Shown here in pieces: positions 50,317 through 60,542 of a DNA stretch of 64,000 bases. The stretch's first letter is position 1; each line of letters opens with the position of its first letter. The notes below the pieces were generated by a model that saw nothing but the letters and a program-made list of their open reading frames with translations, was not told the origin of the DNA and ran no database searches. The stretch is from JALYUM01 sp036688685 (GTDB taxonomy: Bacteria; Pseudomonadota; Gammaproteobacteria; Burkholderiales; Burkholderiaceae_D), in NCBI RefSeq assembly GCF_036688685.1, contig NZ_JAQQPS010000016.1, positions 62,001 through 126,000 on the forward strand. Direction: 5' to 3'. The position numbers were made by a program, and so were the translations under genes.

Positions 50317-52245
50317 ATGACCAAGCAGATTGCAGCCGCCGGCAGCTGGATTTCCCCGATCGACGCAGCGACAGTCGCCGCGGGCGCTGCGCCCATCGCG
50401 CAAGCGGTGCCCGATGGCGACGACCTGTACTGGCTGGCCGGACGCGCCAGCGAGAACGGGCGCACCACGCTGCTGCGTTTGCGCGGCGATGATCTGCATG
50501 AAGTCACCCCGGCTCCGTTCAATGTCCGCAGCCGCGTCCATGAATACGGCGGCGGGGCCTATCTCGCCTCCGGCGGCGCGGTCTGGTTCTCGAATTTTGC
50601 AGACAATCGTATTTACACGGCCGCCGGCGATGCCGCGCCACTGCCAATGTCGCAGGAAAACCAGCAGCACCGCTTTGCCGACTTCGTGCTCGACGAAAGC
50701 AAACGGCGTTTGATTGCCGTGCGCGAACAGCACATCGAAGGCGAGACCTATCCGGTCAACACGATTTGCGCCGTCGGTTTCGACGGCGTCGAGACGGTGC
50801 TAGTCGACGACAACGATTTTTATGCCGCGCCGCGCGTCTCGCCCGATGGTCGCCAGCTGGCCTGGATGTGCTGGGACAACCCGCGCATGCCGTGGCAGGG
50901 CACGGAACTGTGGCTGGCCGAGATCGACGTCGACGGCACCTTGATCAACGGCCGCCTGATCGCCGGCAGTGCCGACGAAGCCATCTGCCAGCCCGAGTGG
51001 TCACCATCGGGCCTGCTGCACTTCGTGTCGGACCGCAGCGGCTGGTGGAATTTGTATGCGTTCGACGACGGCGTGGTGACGGCCCTGTGTCCGTTCGAGG
51101 CGGAATTCGCAGCGCCGCACTGGAGCTTCGGCGGGGCCATGTACGGCTTTCGCGCCAACGGCGACATTGTCTGTACTTATATACAGAACGCGATCAGCAA
51201 GCTGGCTGTCCTGCCGGCCGGCACGCACGGGCTGCAAACCATCGATACGCCGTACCAGGAAATGCGCGACCTGCGTGTACAAGGCGATAGCGTCACGCTG
51301 CTCGGTGGCGCGCCCACCATCGCTGTCGAACTGGTCCGCCTCGACATCGCGACCGGCACGCGCACCGTGCTGGCCAAATCGATCGCAACCCTGCCGGACG
51401 CCGCCTACCTGTCGGTCGCACAGGCCGTCAGCTACCCGAGCGCCAACGGCCGCAGTGCGCACGCGTTTTATTATCCACCGGCGAACCCGGATTTTGCGCC
51501 GCTGGCAGGCGAGCTGCCACCGCTGATGGTCATCGGCCACGGCGGCCCGACCAGCATGGCCACCAGTACCTTGAAGCTGGCCACCCAGTTCTGGACCAGC
51601 CGCGGCATCGCCGTGCTGGACGTGAACTACGGCGGCAGCAGCGGTTTCGGTCGCGCCTATCGCGATGCCTTGCAAGGCCAGTGGGGGGTGGTCGACGTCG
51701 ACGACTGCGTGGCCGGCGCCGAATACCTGGTCGCGCAGGGGCTGGTCAATCCCGACCGCCTGGTCATCCGCGGTGGCAGCGCCGGCGGCTACACGGTGCT
51801 GTCCGCCCTCGCCTTCCACGACGTCTTCAAGGCGGGCGCCAGTTATTACGGCGTGTCCGACCTGGCAGGCCTCGATGCCGACTCCCATAAATTCGAAGCG
51901 CGCTACACCGATTACCTGATTGCGCCGCAACCGCAGGCGCAGGCGCTGTATCTGGAACGCTCGCCAATTCACCACGCCGACAAGCTCAAGAGCCCGATGA
52001 TCTTCTTCCAGGGCCTGGACGACAAGGTGGTGCCGCCGCCGCAATCGGAAGTGATGGTCGACGCGCTCCGTAAAGCCGGCGTGCCGGTGGCGTACATGAC
52101 GCTCGAAGGCGAAGGCCATGGCTTCCGCAAGGCGGACAGCATCGTCCGCACGCTGGAAGCGGAGCTGTATTTTTACCTGACCGTGTTCGGCATCACGCCC
52201 CCAGCGGGCCTGCCGGCGGTCAATATCGAAAACAGGACAACATGA
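50317..52245 (+). CDS. S9-family serine peptidase (acylaminoacyl-peptidase/dipeptidyl-peptidase type)
   Basis: A 642-residue cytoplasmic serine peptidase: N-terminal seven-bladed propeller (about 1-370) that gates access, and a C-terminal alpha/beta-hydrolase domain. The triad is Ser488 (GGSAGGY), Asp569 (GLDDKVV) and His601 (EGHGFRK). The propeller motif VHEYGGGAY is typical of the S9C/acylaminoacyl branch. No signal peptide. I preferred MTKQIAAAG at 50317 because a TATAAT overlaps the earlier ATG. The stop overlaps the next gene by 4 nt (ATGA), so they are co-translated. Confidence 0.92.
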   Translation: MTKQIAAAGSWISPIDAATVAAGAAPIAQAVPDGDDLYWLAGRASENGRTTLLRLRGDDLHEVTPAPFNVRSRVHEYGGGAYLASGGAVWFSNFADNRIYTAAGDAAPLPMSQENQQHRFADFVLDESKRRLIAVREQHIEGETYPVNTICAVGFDGVETVLVDDNDFYAAPRVSPDGRQLAWMCWDNPRMPWQGTELWLAEIDVDGTLINGRLIAGSADEAICQPEWSPSGLLHFVSDRSGWWNLYAFDDGVVTALCPFEAEFAAPHWSFGGAMYGFRANGDIVCTYIQNAISKLAVLPAGTHGLQTIDTPYQEMRDLRVQGDSVTLLGGAPTIAVELVRLDIATGTRTVLAKSIATLPDAAYLSVAQAVSYPSANGRSAHAFYYPPANPDFAPLAGELPPLMVIGHGGPTSMATSTLKLATQFWTSRGIAVLDVNYGGSSGFGRAYRDALQGQWGVVDVDDCVAGAEYLVAQGLVNPDRLVIRGGSAGGYTVLSALAFHDVFKAGASYYGVSDLAGLDADSHKFEARYTDYLIAPQPQAQALYLERSPIHHADKLKSPMIFFQGLDDKVVPPPQSEVMVDALRKAGVPVAYMTLEGEGHGFRKADSIVRTLEAELYFYLTVFGITPPAGLPAVNIENRTT

Positions 52246-55200
52246 TTCAGTCGGTCGTCGATACGCTGTTCAACGCCAGCACTACCCTGCAAAAACAGAT
52301 TCTCGCCCTGCTGGCCATTGCCGGCGAACCGGTTGGCCGCAAGCGCATCGGAGAATATCTGACGCCGCTGTTCGAAGGGACCGCGTCAGCCCTGTCGTTC
52401 GAGATCGACCAACTGCGCGACCGCGGCCTGATCACCGAATCGGTCGGGCGCGGCTTCACCATCGTACCGGGCGTGGCCTGGCCGGCGCTCGACGCCGTCC
52501 TGCGCAACCACAGCTTCGGCGATGTGCGTGACCTGTACCTGGCCGCCATGCCGATGCGCACCACCTGGCAGGGCAGCGTGAGCCTGCGCAGCTACCGCCA
52601 TGGCCTGGCCCTGCTGCGCCTGGCCCTGTTCGACGGCGAAGGCCCGAAAGCGGTGGCCAATTTGCTGGCCGCCTGCCTGGCCTGCCACGAGTCGGCGTAT
52701 CTGCACCCGCTGGTCGAAATCTTCGGGCGGCCGTTCGTGCCCGACATGATCGAACACATCAACCCGGCCCTGCGCGCGGACATCATGGCCGTGCTGTTGA
52801 ACCAGGCGCAGCGCGACCCGCTCACCGCGCCGGCCATGCGCGACTATGCCCTCGACCTGACGTCGACAACCGGCGGCTCGGTCAATCTGCGCTCCGCTGT
52901 CACCGCACACCTGATCCTGTGCGGCCGCCTCGATGAAGCCACGCGCGTCATGGTCGACCTGGACAGCTCGACGACGCTGTACCACGCAGCCACGATCATG
53001 CTGCTGCGTGACGACAGCGAGAAAGCGCTGGCTGGCTTTGAACTGGCCCTGAAAACGCTGCGCAAGGAAACCGGCAAGAGAAAAGCCATTTTTGAGGGCT
53101 TCGGCGGCTATCTGTATGTAACGGCCTTGCTCAGGAGCGGTGATCCGAAACATGACAAGCTGGCCGAGGCTTACCTCGACAGCGCCACGCGCGCCGTGCA
53201 AAGCCACGACACCGCCGTCTACCAGCAGCTGTCGATGCTGCGCCAGATCCGCGCTGGCACGGTCGACACCGACGTGCTCCGGTCACGCAATTGGGAGGTC
53301 GCACTACAACCCGTCACCTTTCGCGCGCTGATGTACTGGTGGCTGGGTGTCGAACAGCTCGATGAACACCGCATGCGCCTGGAAGAAGCGCTGGACCAGG
53401 CCAACGCCGCCGGTTTCACGCTCATCGCCGCGCAGCTAGCCGCCGTCCTCGGGCAACTCGGCTACGTCAGCCACGAGCGCGACGCCATCACGCTGCGCCA
53501 GAACGGCCGCCTGTCCGACATGAGCATCTGGTTCGCGCGCGAAGAACCGTGGCAGCGCCAGTTGAATGCCCTGATCAACCTGCAACCGGCCGTGAATGTC
53601 GAAACGGTCAAGGAATCGCGCCTGGTGTGGCTGTTGCGCTACCAGGACGAGATGGGCGTGCAGCACATCGAACCGCGCGAACAGAAGCGCGATGCCCAGG
53701 GCGGCTGGAGCCGCGGCCGCGCCGTCGGCCTGAAACGCCTGTCCGAGGAAGCGGCCGAGCTGGATTTCCTGACTTCCCAGGACCTGCAGGTGGCCAGCAC
53801 CATCGCCGGCTACAAGTATTATGGCAACAGCGCGGTGCGCTATGAGTTCGACACCGGTAAAGCCATCGCGGCGCTGATCGGCCACCCGCTGCTGTTCTGG
53901 TTCGACACCCCCGGCACCCGCATCGAGCTGTTGCCGGGCGAGCCGGAGCTGCTGGTGAAAGCGGCCGGCGGCAAGGTCACCATCACCATGCGTCCATCGC
54001 TCACCAGCGACGAACGCCTGGACAGCATCGTCTCGCGCGAAACACCCACGCGCTTGCGCGTCGTGAAAATCAAGGACGAGCACCGCCGCATCGCCGCCAT
54101 CGTCGGGGAAGGCCTGGTCGTGCCGCTGCAGGCCGAGCGCCAGGTGCTGCAGGCCATCGGCGCCATCTCCGCGTCGATCACCGTGCAGTCGGACATCGGC
54201 GGCAGCGCGGCCGATATCGAGCAGGTGACGGCAGACCCGCGCATGCACGTGCACCTGCTGCCGTATCAGCAGGGCCTGAAAATGCAGATTTTGGTGCGGC
54301 CGCTGCCCGGCGCCGGCGCCTACTATCCGCCTGGCGACGGCGGCGAGAGCGTGATCGCCGACGTGAGCGGCGTGCGCACGGAAGCGAAGCGTGACCTGAA
54401 TGGCGAGCGCGAGGCCGAACGTGAACTGATTGGCGCCTGCCACGGCCTCGACCACGCCGAACCCGAACACGGCGAATGGCTGCTGGGCCAACCGATCGCA
54501 TGCCTGGAACTGCTGGCCGAACTGCAGGAACTCGACCCGACCAAAGTGGTGGTGGCGTGGCCGGAAGGCGAGTCGTTCCGCGTCATCAAAAAGGTGGAGA
54601 CGAAAGCGGTCAAACTGTCGATCAAGCGCGACAAGGACTGGTTCGCGGCCAGCGGCGAAGTGGAGGTCGACGAGAACAAGGTGATGGACTTGCGCACCCT
54701 GCTCGAGAGCCTGCGCGCCGGAGAAGGCCGCTTCGTCGCGCTGGGGAACAACCAGTTCATGGCGCTGTCGCATGAACTGCACCGCCGCCTGATGGAGCTG
54801 TCCTCGTTCAGTGACCCCACCGGTGACGGGGTGAAAGTCAATCCACTGGCCAGCTTCGCGCTGGAAGAGCTGGCGCAGGATGCGGGCGGTGTGCAGTCCG
54901 ATAAAGCGTGGAAGGATCACCTGGCGCGCCTGGCATCGACCAGCGATTACGTGCCGCAGCTGCCATCCACACTGCAAGCCGAACTGCGCGATTATCAGTT
55001 AGAGGGCTTCAGCTGGCTGGCACGCCTGGCCCACTGGGGTGTCGGCGCCTGCCTGGCCGACGACATGGGCCTCGGAAAAACCCTGCAGGCGCTGGCTTTG
55101 CTGCTGCTGCGCGCCCCGCAAGGACCGGCGCTGGTGGTGGCGCCTACGTCGGTCTGCATGAACTGGATCGCGGAAGCGGCGCGCTTTGCGCCAACCTTGC

Positions 55201-56375
55201 GCATCAAACTGTTCGGCCCCGGCGACCGCGCCGACATGCTGGAGAACGCCGGCGCCTTCGACCTGGTCATCTGCAGCTACGGCTTGCTGCAGCTGGAAGC
55301 GCCGTCGTTTGCCAAGGTCAAATGGCACAGCATCGTGCTCGATGAAGCGCAAGCGATCAAGAACGCCAACACACGCCGCTCGCAAGCCGTGATGGCGCTG
55401 CAGGGCGACTTCAAAATGGTGGCCACCGGCACGCCGCTGGAAAACCACCTGGGCGAATTGTGGAACCTGTTCCGCTTCATCAACCCGGGTTTACTCGGCA
55501 GCGCCGACCAGTTCAGCCTGCGCTTTGCCGGGCCGATCGAACGGGCCCAGGACAAGCGCGCTGAAACGGCCGCGCGCGCGCGCCTGCGCCGCCTGATTCA
55601 ACCGTTCGTGCTGCGCCGGATTAAATCGCAGGTGCTGGCCGAACTGCCGCCGCGCACCGAGATCGTCATCCCGGTCGACCTGTCCGCCGACGAAACGGCG
55701 CTGTACGAATCGCTGCGGCGCCAGGCCATCGACAAGCTGGCGAATTTGCAGCAGCCGCAGAACCAGAAGGCCATCGAGATTCTGGCCGAGATGATGAAGC
55801 TGCGTCGCGCGTGCTGCAATCCGAACCTGGTCGCGCCCGAACTGGGGCTGGCCAGCAGCAAGCTGGCGCTGTTTGCGAAACTGGTCGACGGCCTGCTGGA
55901 GAATAAACACAAAGTGCTGGTGTTCAGCCAGTTCGTGGATCACTTGTCCTTGATTCGCCAGCACCTCGATAAAGAGGGCATCCGCTACCAGTACCTCGAT
56001 GGTTCGACGCCGATGCAGGAGAGGAAGCGCCGAGTGGACGCTTTCCAGGCTGGCGACGGTGACCTGTTCCTCATCAGTTTGAAAGCGGGCGGGGTCGGCA
56101 TCAACCTGACCGCGGCCGACTACGTGATCCACATGGATCCGTGGTGGAACCCGGCCGTGGAAGACCAGGCCTCGGACCGCGCGCACCGCATGGGCCAGCT
56201 GCGGCCCGTGACGATCTACCGCCTCGTCACCCGCCACACCATCGAAGAAGGCATCGTCGACCTGCACCGCCACAAGCGCGACCTGGCCGACAGCCTGCTG
56301 GAAGGGACCGACAGCGCGGCGCGCCTGTCGCCGGCCGACATGCTGGCCATGCTGCAGGAGGGATTGGCGAAGTGA
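52242..56375 (+). CDS. large SNF2-family DEAD/DEAH helicase (1377 residues)
   Basis: A Swi2/Snf2 ATPase. A winged-helix-like region (about 1-85, LQKQILALLAIAGEPVGRKR) is followed by a long helical, TPR-like stretch (to about 440) and a mixed region. The ATPase core has DYQLEGFSWLARL, ADDMGLGKT (Lys946), DEAQAIKN (Asp1034), TGTPLENHLGELWNLF, RRIKSQVL, VFSQFVDHL, DGSTPMQERKR, SLKAGGVGINLTAADYV and SDRAHRMGQ. The core is RapA/SNF2-like, acting on duplex DNA or protein-DNA complexes. Its N-terminus, about 900 residues, is unusually long and carries no domain I can name with certainty. Coupled to the S9 peptidase by overlap. Confidence 0.93.
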   Translation: MIQSVVDTLFNASTTLQKQILALLAIAGEPVGRKRIGEYLTPLFEGTASALSFEIDQLRDRGLITESVGRGFTIVPGVAWPALDAVLRNHSFGDVRDLYLAAMPMRTTWQGSVSLRSYRHGLALLRLALFDGEGPKAVANLLAACLACHESAYLHPLVEIFGRPFVPDMIEHINPALRADIMAVLLNQAQRDPLTAPAMRDYALDLTSTTGGSVNLRSAVTAHLILCGRLDEATRVMVDLDSSTTLYHAATIMLLRDDSEKALAGFELALKTLRKETGKRKAIFEGFGGYLYVTALLRSGDPKHDKLAEAYLDSATRAVQSHDTAVYQQLSMLRQIRAGTVDTDVLRSRNWEVALQPVTFRALMYWWLGVEQLDEHRMRLEEALDQANAAGFTLIAAQLAAVLGQLGYVSHERDAITLRQNGRLSDMSIWFAREEPWQRQLNALINLQPAVNVETVKESRLVWLLRYQDEMGVQHIEPREQKRDAQGGWSRGRAVGLKRLSEEAAELDFLTSQDLQVASTIAGYKYYGNSAVRYEFDTGKAIAALIGHPLLFWFDTPGTRIELLPGEPELLVKAAGGKVTITMRPSLTSDERLDSIVSRETPTRLRVVKIKDEHRRIAAIVGEGLVVPLQAERQVLQAIGAISASITVQSDIGGSAADIEQVTADPRMHVHLLPYQQGLKMQILVRPLPGAGAYYPPGDGGESVIADVSGVRTEAKRDLNGEREAERELIGACHGLDHAEPEHGEWLLGQPIACLELLAELQELDPTKVVVAWPEGESFRVIKKVETKAVKLSIKRDKDWFAASGEVEVDENKVMDLRTLLESLRAGEGRFVALGNNQFMALSHELHRRLMELSSFSDPTGDGVKVNPLASFALEELAQDAGGVQSDKAWKDHLARLASTSDYVPQLPSTLQAELRDYQLEGFSWLARLAHWGVGACLADDMGLGKTLQALALLLLRAPQGPALVVAPTSVCMNWIAEAARFAPTLRIKLFGPGDRADMLENAGAFDLVICSYGLLQLEAPSFAKVKWHSIVLDEAQAIKNANTRRSQAVMALQGDFKMVATGTPLENHLGELWNLFRFINPGLLGSADQFSLRFAGPIERAQDKRAETAARARLRRLIQPFVLRRIKSQVLAELPPRTEIVIPVDLSADETALYESLRRQAIDKLANLQQPQNQKAIEILAEMMKLRRACCNPNLVAPELGLASSKLALFAKLVDGLLENKHKVLVFSQFVDHLSLIRQHLDKEGIRYQYLDGSTPMQERKRRVDAFQAGDGDLFLISLKAGGVGINLTAADYVIHMDPWWNPAVEDQASDRAHRMGQLRPVTIYRLVTRHTIEEGIVDLHRHKRDLADSLLEGTDSAARLSPADMLAMLQEGLAK

Positions 56376-56444
56376 TGGCGTGCGCTCCACTGCTGTGCGA
56401 TCATGCCTCTTTGAACGTTCAGTTGTAGGGGAGTAGTGACAGCG

Positions 56445-56930
56445 ATGGATGAAAACAACGCAGGACACGCAGCGGCGCACGCGCAGGTCATCGGGCGCAA
56501 ATCCTGGCTCGCGTATGGCGGCGTCGCGCTGCTGGCCGTGATCCTGTTGGGCGGTTTGCTGCCGGCCGCCTTCCTGTGGAACGAGACGGCCGCGCTCTGC
56601 GTGCTGGTGGCGTCCGGCGCCATCCTGTTTTACCGCATCGCCTTGCTGCGCAGCGTGCTGCTGTACATTGACGATGCCGGCGTCTGGGTCCACGCCGGCG
56701 TGCTGCCCTGGAAAAAGGGCGTCACCGGAGTGAAATGGCGCGACGTTGACGAAGCGACGTATGCACAGGGCTTCTGGAGCTGGCTGACGCGTTCCTACAT
56801 GGTGCGGATCGGTCACCGCTTCACCAAATCGAATGAAATCGTATTGTCCAATATCGGCGGCGGCAAACACGCCGTCGGCTTGATCAATGCGCGCCACCAG
56901 GCGATCGTCCGCGCAGGACTGGACGATTGA
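56445..56930 (+). CDS. membrane protein with a PH-like (YdbT-type) domain
   Basis: A 161-residue protein with two membrane helices (about 22-42 and 47-65) followed by a small beta domain (VLLYIDDAGVWVHAGVLPWKKGVTGVKWRDVDEATYAQGF) of bacterial PH-domain kind. An ATG at 56445 is preferred over a GTG 9 nt upstream because GGGGAG lies 11 nt before it. Function unknown; such proteins are membrane-associated. It is followed by the DUF885 gene after 28 nt. Confidence 0.7.
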   Translation: MDENNAGHAAAHAQVIGRKSWLAYGGVALLAVILLGGLLPAAFLWNETAALCVLVASGAILFYRIALLRSVLLYIDDAGVWVHAGVLPWKKGVTGVKWRDVDEATYAQGFWSWLTRSYMVRIGHRFTKSNEIVLSNIGGGKHAVGLINARHQAIVRAGLDD

Positions 56931-56958
56931 CCACCTTTATCAAGACAAGGTCCCGACC

Positions 56959-58812
56959 ATGATGAAAACGAAAATTGCGCTGGCAGTGATGCTGGCCACG
57001 CTGGCGCTGGCGCCGGCAAGTGCCGCCAAAAAGCATGGCAAAGCCACGCACAGCACCACCAAATCCAAGGCCAAGGCCAAGCCCGAGAAGGCCGCCGCGG
57101 CAGCGCTGCCGGCCATCGTCGCCGCGCCTGCCGACCGGCGCCAGGACCGCGCCCTCGACACGCTGGCCATGCAGTTCCTCACCGCCCTGTGGCGCATCGA
57201 TCCGGAGAACGGGATTGGCGTCGGCAAGTATGAAGCCGCCGCCAACCTGACCTTGCCCGATCCGGCCACGCGCGCCAAACAGCTAGCCTTTGCCAACGAC
57301 TGGCTGGCCAAATTCCGCAAGCTCGATGCCAGCCAGTTATCCAGCAAGCAGCGCACCGACCAGGCCCTGTTGATCAACAAGCTGGAAACCGACCGCTGGT
57401 TCCTGACCACCTTCAAGGCCTGGGAGTGGAACCCGGCGCTGCACAATATCGCCCAGCCGCTCGACCTGATTTTGACCACGGAATACGCCTCGAAACCACA
57501 GCGCCTGCGCACCCTGCTCAAGCGCCTGGCCAACGTGCCCGCGTTCTACCAGGCCGCGCAGGCATCGATCGTCCATCCAACCCACGAGCACACGCAGCTA
57601 GCCATTGCACAGGCACCAGGCACGATGGCGATCCTGGCCGATATCGGCAAGGCCGCGCAGGAATCGATTTTGACGGTGCAGGAAAAAGCGATTTTTGCGG
57701 CCCGCATCGCCAACGCCGGCACCGCGCTGATCGGCTACACCGACTTCCTGTATGACATCGACCGCAAACAGCAGGCGAACAACAGTGCCCGCTCCTTCCG
57801 CATCGGCAAGGACCTGTACGACGCCAAGTTCGCGCTCGAAATTCAATCGTCCAGCAACGCCGAGCAGACCTACCAGAAGGCTTTGCGCGCACGCGAAGAA
57901 CTCCTCACGCGCATGGACGGTTACGCCGACACACTGTGGGCCGGCACCATGGGCAATGTCGCCAAGCCGGCCGACCGCACCGCGAAAATCGGCGCGGTCA
58001 TCGACAAGCTCTCGAGCCGCCACGTCGCGCGCGAGAATTTCGTGTCCGAGATCCGGCGCCAGATTCCGGTGCTGCAGGACTGGGTCATCAAGCACAACCT
58101 GCTGTCGCTCGACGCCAGCAAACCGCTGGTGGTGCGCGAAACGCCGATGTACCAGCGCGGCGTGGCCGGCGCGTCCATCGACGCCCCGGGCCCGTACCGC
58201 CCGCGCGACAAGACCTATTACAACGTCACGCCAATGGACGGCCTCTCGGCGGCCCAGGCCGAAAGCAGCCTGCGCGAGTACAACGAGTGGATTTTGCAGA
58301 TCCTGAATATCCACGAGGCGATCCCGGGCCACTACGCGCAACTGGTGTATGCGAACCGCTCGCCGTCGCTGGTCAAATCCCTGTTCGGGAACGGCGCCAT
58401 GGTCGAAGGCTGGGCTGTGTACGGCGAGCGCATGATGCTCGAGTCCGGCTACGGCGACAACACGCCCGAGATGTGGCTGATGTATTCGAAGTGGAATTTG
58501 CGCAGCGTATCGAACACCATCCTCGATTACAGCGTCCACGTACTTGGCATGACCCAGCAGCAGGCGCTCGACCTGCTGGTGCGCCAGGCGTTCCAGACGC
58601 CGCAGGAAGCGGCCGAAAAATGGCGACGCGTGCAACTGTCGTCGGTGCAGCTGACCAGTTATTTCAGCGGCTACAGCGAGATCATGGAGCTGCGTGAAGA
58701 GCGCAAACGCGCACTGGGCGACAAATTCGATCTGAAAGCGTTCAATGACAAGTTCCTCAGCTACGGCAATGCACCAGTGCGGGTGATCCGCGAATTGATG
58801 ATGCAGCAGTAA
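56959..58812 (+). CDS. exported DUF885 peptidase
   Basis: A 617-residue protein with a signal peptide (MMKTKIALAVMLATLALAPASA) and a Lys/Ala-rich linker. The DUF885 domain follows: DRRQDRALDTLAMQFLTALW, QRLRTLLKRLANVPAF, and HEAIPGH at 452-458, the zinc motif of this gluzincin-like family, with downstream EGWAVYGERMML supplying the third ligand. Family members are zinc carboxypeptidases or dipeptidases in other taxa. It would act in the periplasm or be secreted. It follows the PH-domain gene closely but is followed by a gap of 174 nt. Confidence 0.92.
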   Translation: MMKTKIALAVMLATLALAPASAAKKHGKATHSTTKSKAKAKPEKAAAAALPAIVAAPADRRQDRALDTLAMQFLTALWRIDPENGIGVGKYEAAANLTLPDPATRAKQLAFANDWLAKFRKLDASQLSSKQRTDQALLINKLETDRWFLTTFKAWEWNPALHNIAQPLDLILTTEYASKPQRLRTLLKRLANVPAFYQAAQASIVHPTHEHTQLAIAQAPGTMAILADIGKAAQESILTVQEKAIFAARIANAGTALIGYTDFLYDIDRKQQANNSARSFRIGKDLYDAKFALEIQSSSNAEQTYQKALRAREELLTRMDGYADTLWAGTMGNVAKPADRTAKIGAVIDKLSSRHVARENFVSEIRRQIPVLQDWVIKHNLLSLDASKPLVVRETPMYQRGVAGASIDAPGPYRPRDKTYYNVTPMDGLSAAQAESSLREYNEWILQILNIHEAIPGHYAQLVYANRSPSLVKSLFGNGAMVEGWAVYGERMMLESGYGDNTPEMWLMYSKWNLRSVSNTILDYSVHVLGMTQQQALDLLVRQAFQTPQEAAEKWRRVQLSSVQLTSYFSGYSEIMELREERKRALGDKFDLKAFNDKFLSYGNAPVRVIRELMMQQ

Positions 58813-58986
58813 GTACGCACTCTCGGCTGGCTGCGCTCGCAGCCGGCTTCTGCCCTCCTCTTCTCCAAATGATCATGTGCAGATCCGCACAGCGCGCCTG
58901 CCGCAACGCACCCCTGCGCTTTGATTTTGGCGCACTAGAATGAATTGCAGACCACGAATCTGCGCTTCCAATAGACGGAGACGACC

Positions 58987-60483
58987 ATGACCAACCGCCC
59001 TACATCACGCGTGGCGCGGACCGCGTGCGCCCTGCTACTTCTCGCCCCCTGGCTGGGCACGCAGGCACAGGTCCATTCCGGCCCCGGCACCTGGAGCAGC
59101 AACCAGACCTGGGCCACGGACACCGTCAACGGCGGTTCCTTGACCGGCTATTATTACTGGCCGGCCACCGCGCCCACGCTGGCCGGCAAGCGCGCCCTGG
59201 TGTTGGTCTTGCACGGTTGCCAGCAGACCGCGGCTGGCGACGTCATCAACAACACCGACAACGGCTTTAACTGGAAGGCAGCCGCCGACCAGTACGGCGC
59301 AGTGATCCTGGCGCCGAATGCGACAGGAAATGTGTACAGCAACCACTGCTGGGACTACGCGCGCACCAGCCACAACCGCACGTCCGGCCACGATGGCGTG
59401 CTGCTCGAGCTCATCAATCGCTTCGTCACGAATACCCAGTACGCCATCGATCCGAAACAGGTGTACGTGGCCGGCCTGTCGTCGGGCGGTGGCGAGACGA
59501 TGGTGCTGGCCTGCATGGCCCCGGACATCTTTGTTGGCGCCGGCATCAACGCCGGCCCGCCTCCGGGCACGACGACGGCACAAATCAGCTACGTACCGGG
59601 CGGCTACACGGCGACCACGGCAGGCAACAACTGCCGGGCTCTGGCTGGCGCCAATACGGCCAGCTTCGCCACCCAAATTGCCAGCGTCATCTGGGGTAGC
59701 AGCGACTACACGGTGGCGCAGGCGTATGGTCCAATGGATGCAGCGGCCATGCGCATCGCCTACGGCGGTAATTTTTACCAGGGCGCGAGCGCGACCGTGC
59801 CGGGTGGCGGCAGCAATATTCCCTACACCGACGTCAACGGCAAGCTGCGCACCTCGGAGATCACGGTAGCCGGGATGGGGCACGCGTGGCCTGCCGGCAA
59901 CGGCGGGCAGAGCACGAATTATGTCGATGCCACGCACGTCAATTACCCGTCGTTCCTGATGAATTTCTGGTCGACCAACAACCTGCGCGTGAACCAGACG
60001 GGGGCGCCGGTGATGGCTTCGTGCAGCGCAACGGTGGCTGGTTCCACCGTCACCGTGAACGGCGCGGCGACGGACAGTGCGGGGGCGATTTCCAGCTACA
60101 AGGTGGTCTTGAGCGGGCCGACAGCCGTCAACGATGCGGCGGCCGGCAGCGGCGCGACTTTCAGCAAACAGTATTATTCGCTGACGAACGGCACGTATGC
60201 GGGAATGGTGACTGCTGCCGACAGCGGGACGGGCCTGACCTCGGCGGCGTGTGCCATTCCTGCGTTTACCGTCGGGACATCGGCGCCGCCGCCGGCGACG
60301 TGTACGGCGACGACATCAAGCAACTACGCCCACGTGCAGGCGGGCCGCGCGCACAATGGCGGCGGGTACGCGCTGGCGAACGGGTCGAATCAGAATATGG
60401 GCTTGAACAATACGTTTTATACGACCACGCTGGCGCAGACGGCAGCCCGGTATTTTGTAATCGGAGCGTGCCCGTCGCGCTGA
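58987..60483 (+). CDS. secreted PHB-depolymerase-family esterase
   Basis: A 498-residue secreted esterase with signal peptide (about 27 residues, ACALLLLAPWLGTQA). The LpqC/type I depolymerase alpha/beta-hydrolase domain contains LVLHGCQQTA (oxyanion region), the nucleophile elbow GLSSGG with Ser165, and GMGHAWP with the catalytic His. After about residue 340 come an FN3-like or Big-like module and a C-terminal domain (TATTSSNYAHVQAGRAHN) of the kind found in secreted polymer-degrading enzymes. Substrate may be polyhydroxyalkanoate or a plant ester. It is a likely client of the type II system. A REP hairpin follows 15 nt downstream. Confidence 0.9.
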   Translation: MTNRPTSRVARTACALLLLAPWLGTQAQVHSGPGTWSSNQTWATDTVNGGSLTGYYYWPATAPTLAGKRALVLVLHGCQQTAAGDVINNTDNGFNWKAAADQYGAVILAPNATGNVYSNHCWDYARTSHNRTSGHDGVLLELINRFVTNTQYAIDPKQVYVAGLSSGGGETMVLACMAPDIFVGAGINAGPPPGTTTAQISYVPGGYTATTAGNNCRALAGANTASFATQIASVIWGSSDYTVAQAYGPMDAAAMRIAYGGNFYQGASATVPGGGSNIPYTDVNGKLRTSEITVAGMGHAWPAGNGGQSTNYVDATHVNYPSFLMNFWSTNNLRVNQTGAPVMASCSATVAGSTVTVNGAATDSAGAISSYKVVLSGPTAVNDAAAGSGATFSKQYYSLTNGTYAGMVTAADSGTGLTSAACAIPAFTVGTSAPPPATCTATTSSNYAHVQAGRAHNGGGYALANGSNQNMGLNNTFYTTTLAQTAARYFVIGACPSR

Positions 60484-60497
60484 CAATTTCGTTGGCC

Positions 60498-60525
60498 CGT
60501 CATCCCCGCGCAGGCGGGGATGACG
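60498..60525. repeat. REP-like palindrome
   Basis: CGTCATCCCCGC-GCAG-GCGGGGATGACG, a 12-bp perfect stem between convergent genes, of the same type as the REP pair at 44861-45000. Confidence 0.85.
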
Positions 60526-60542
60526 TGTTTACGACTAAACAA

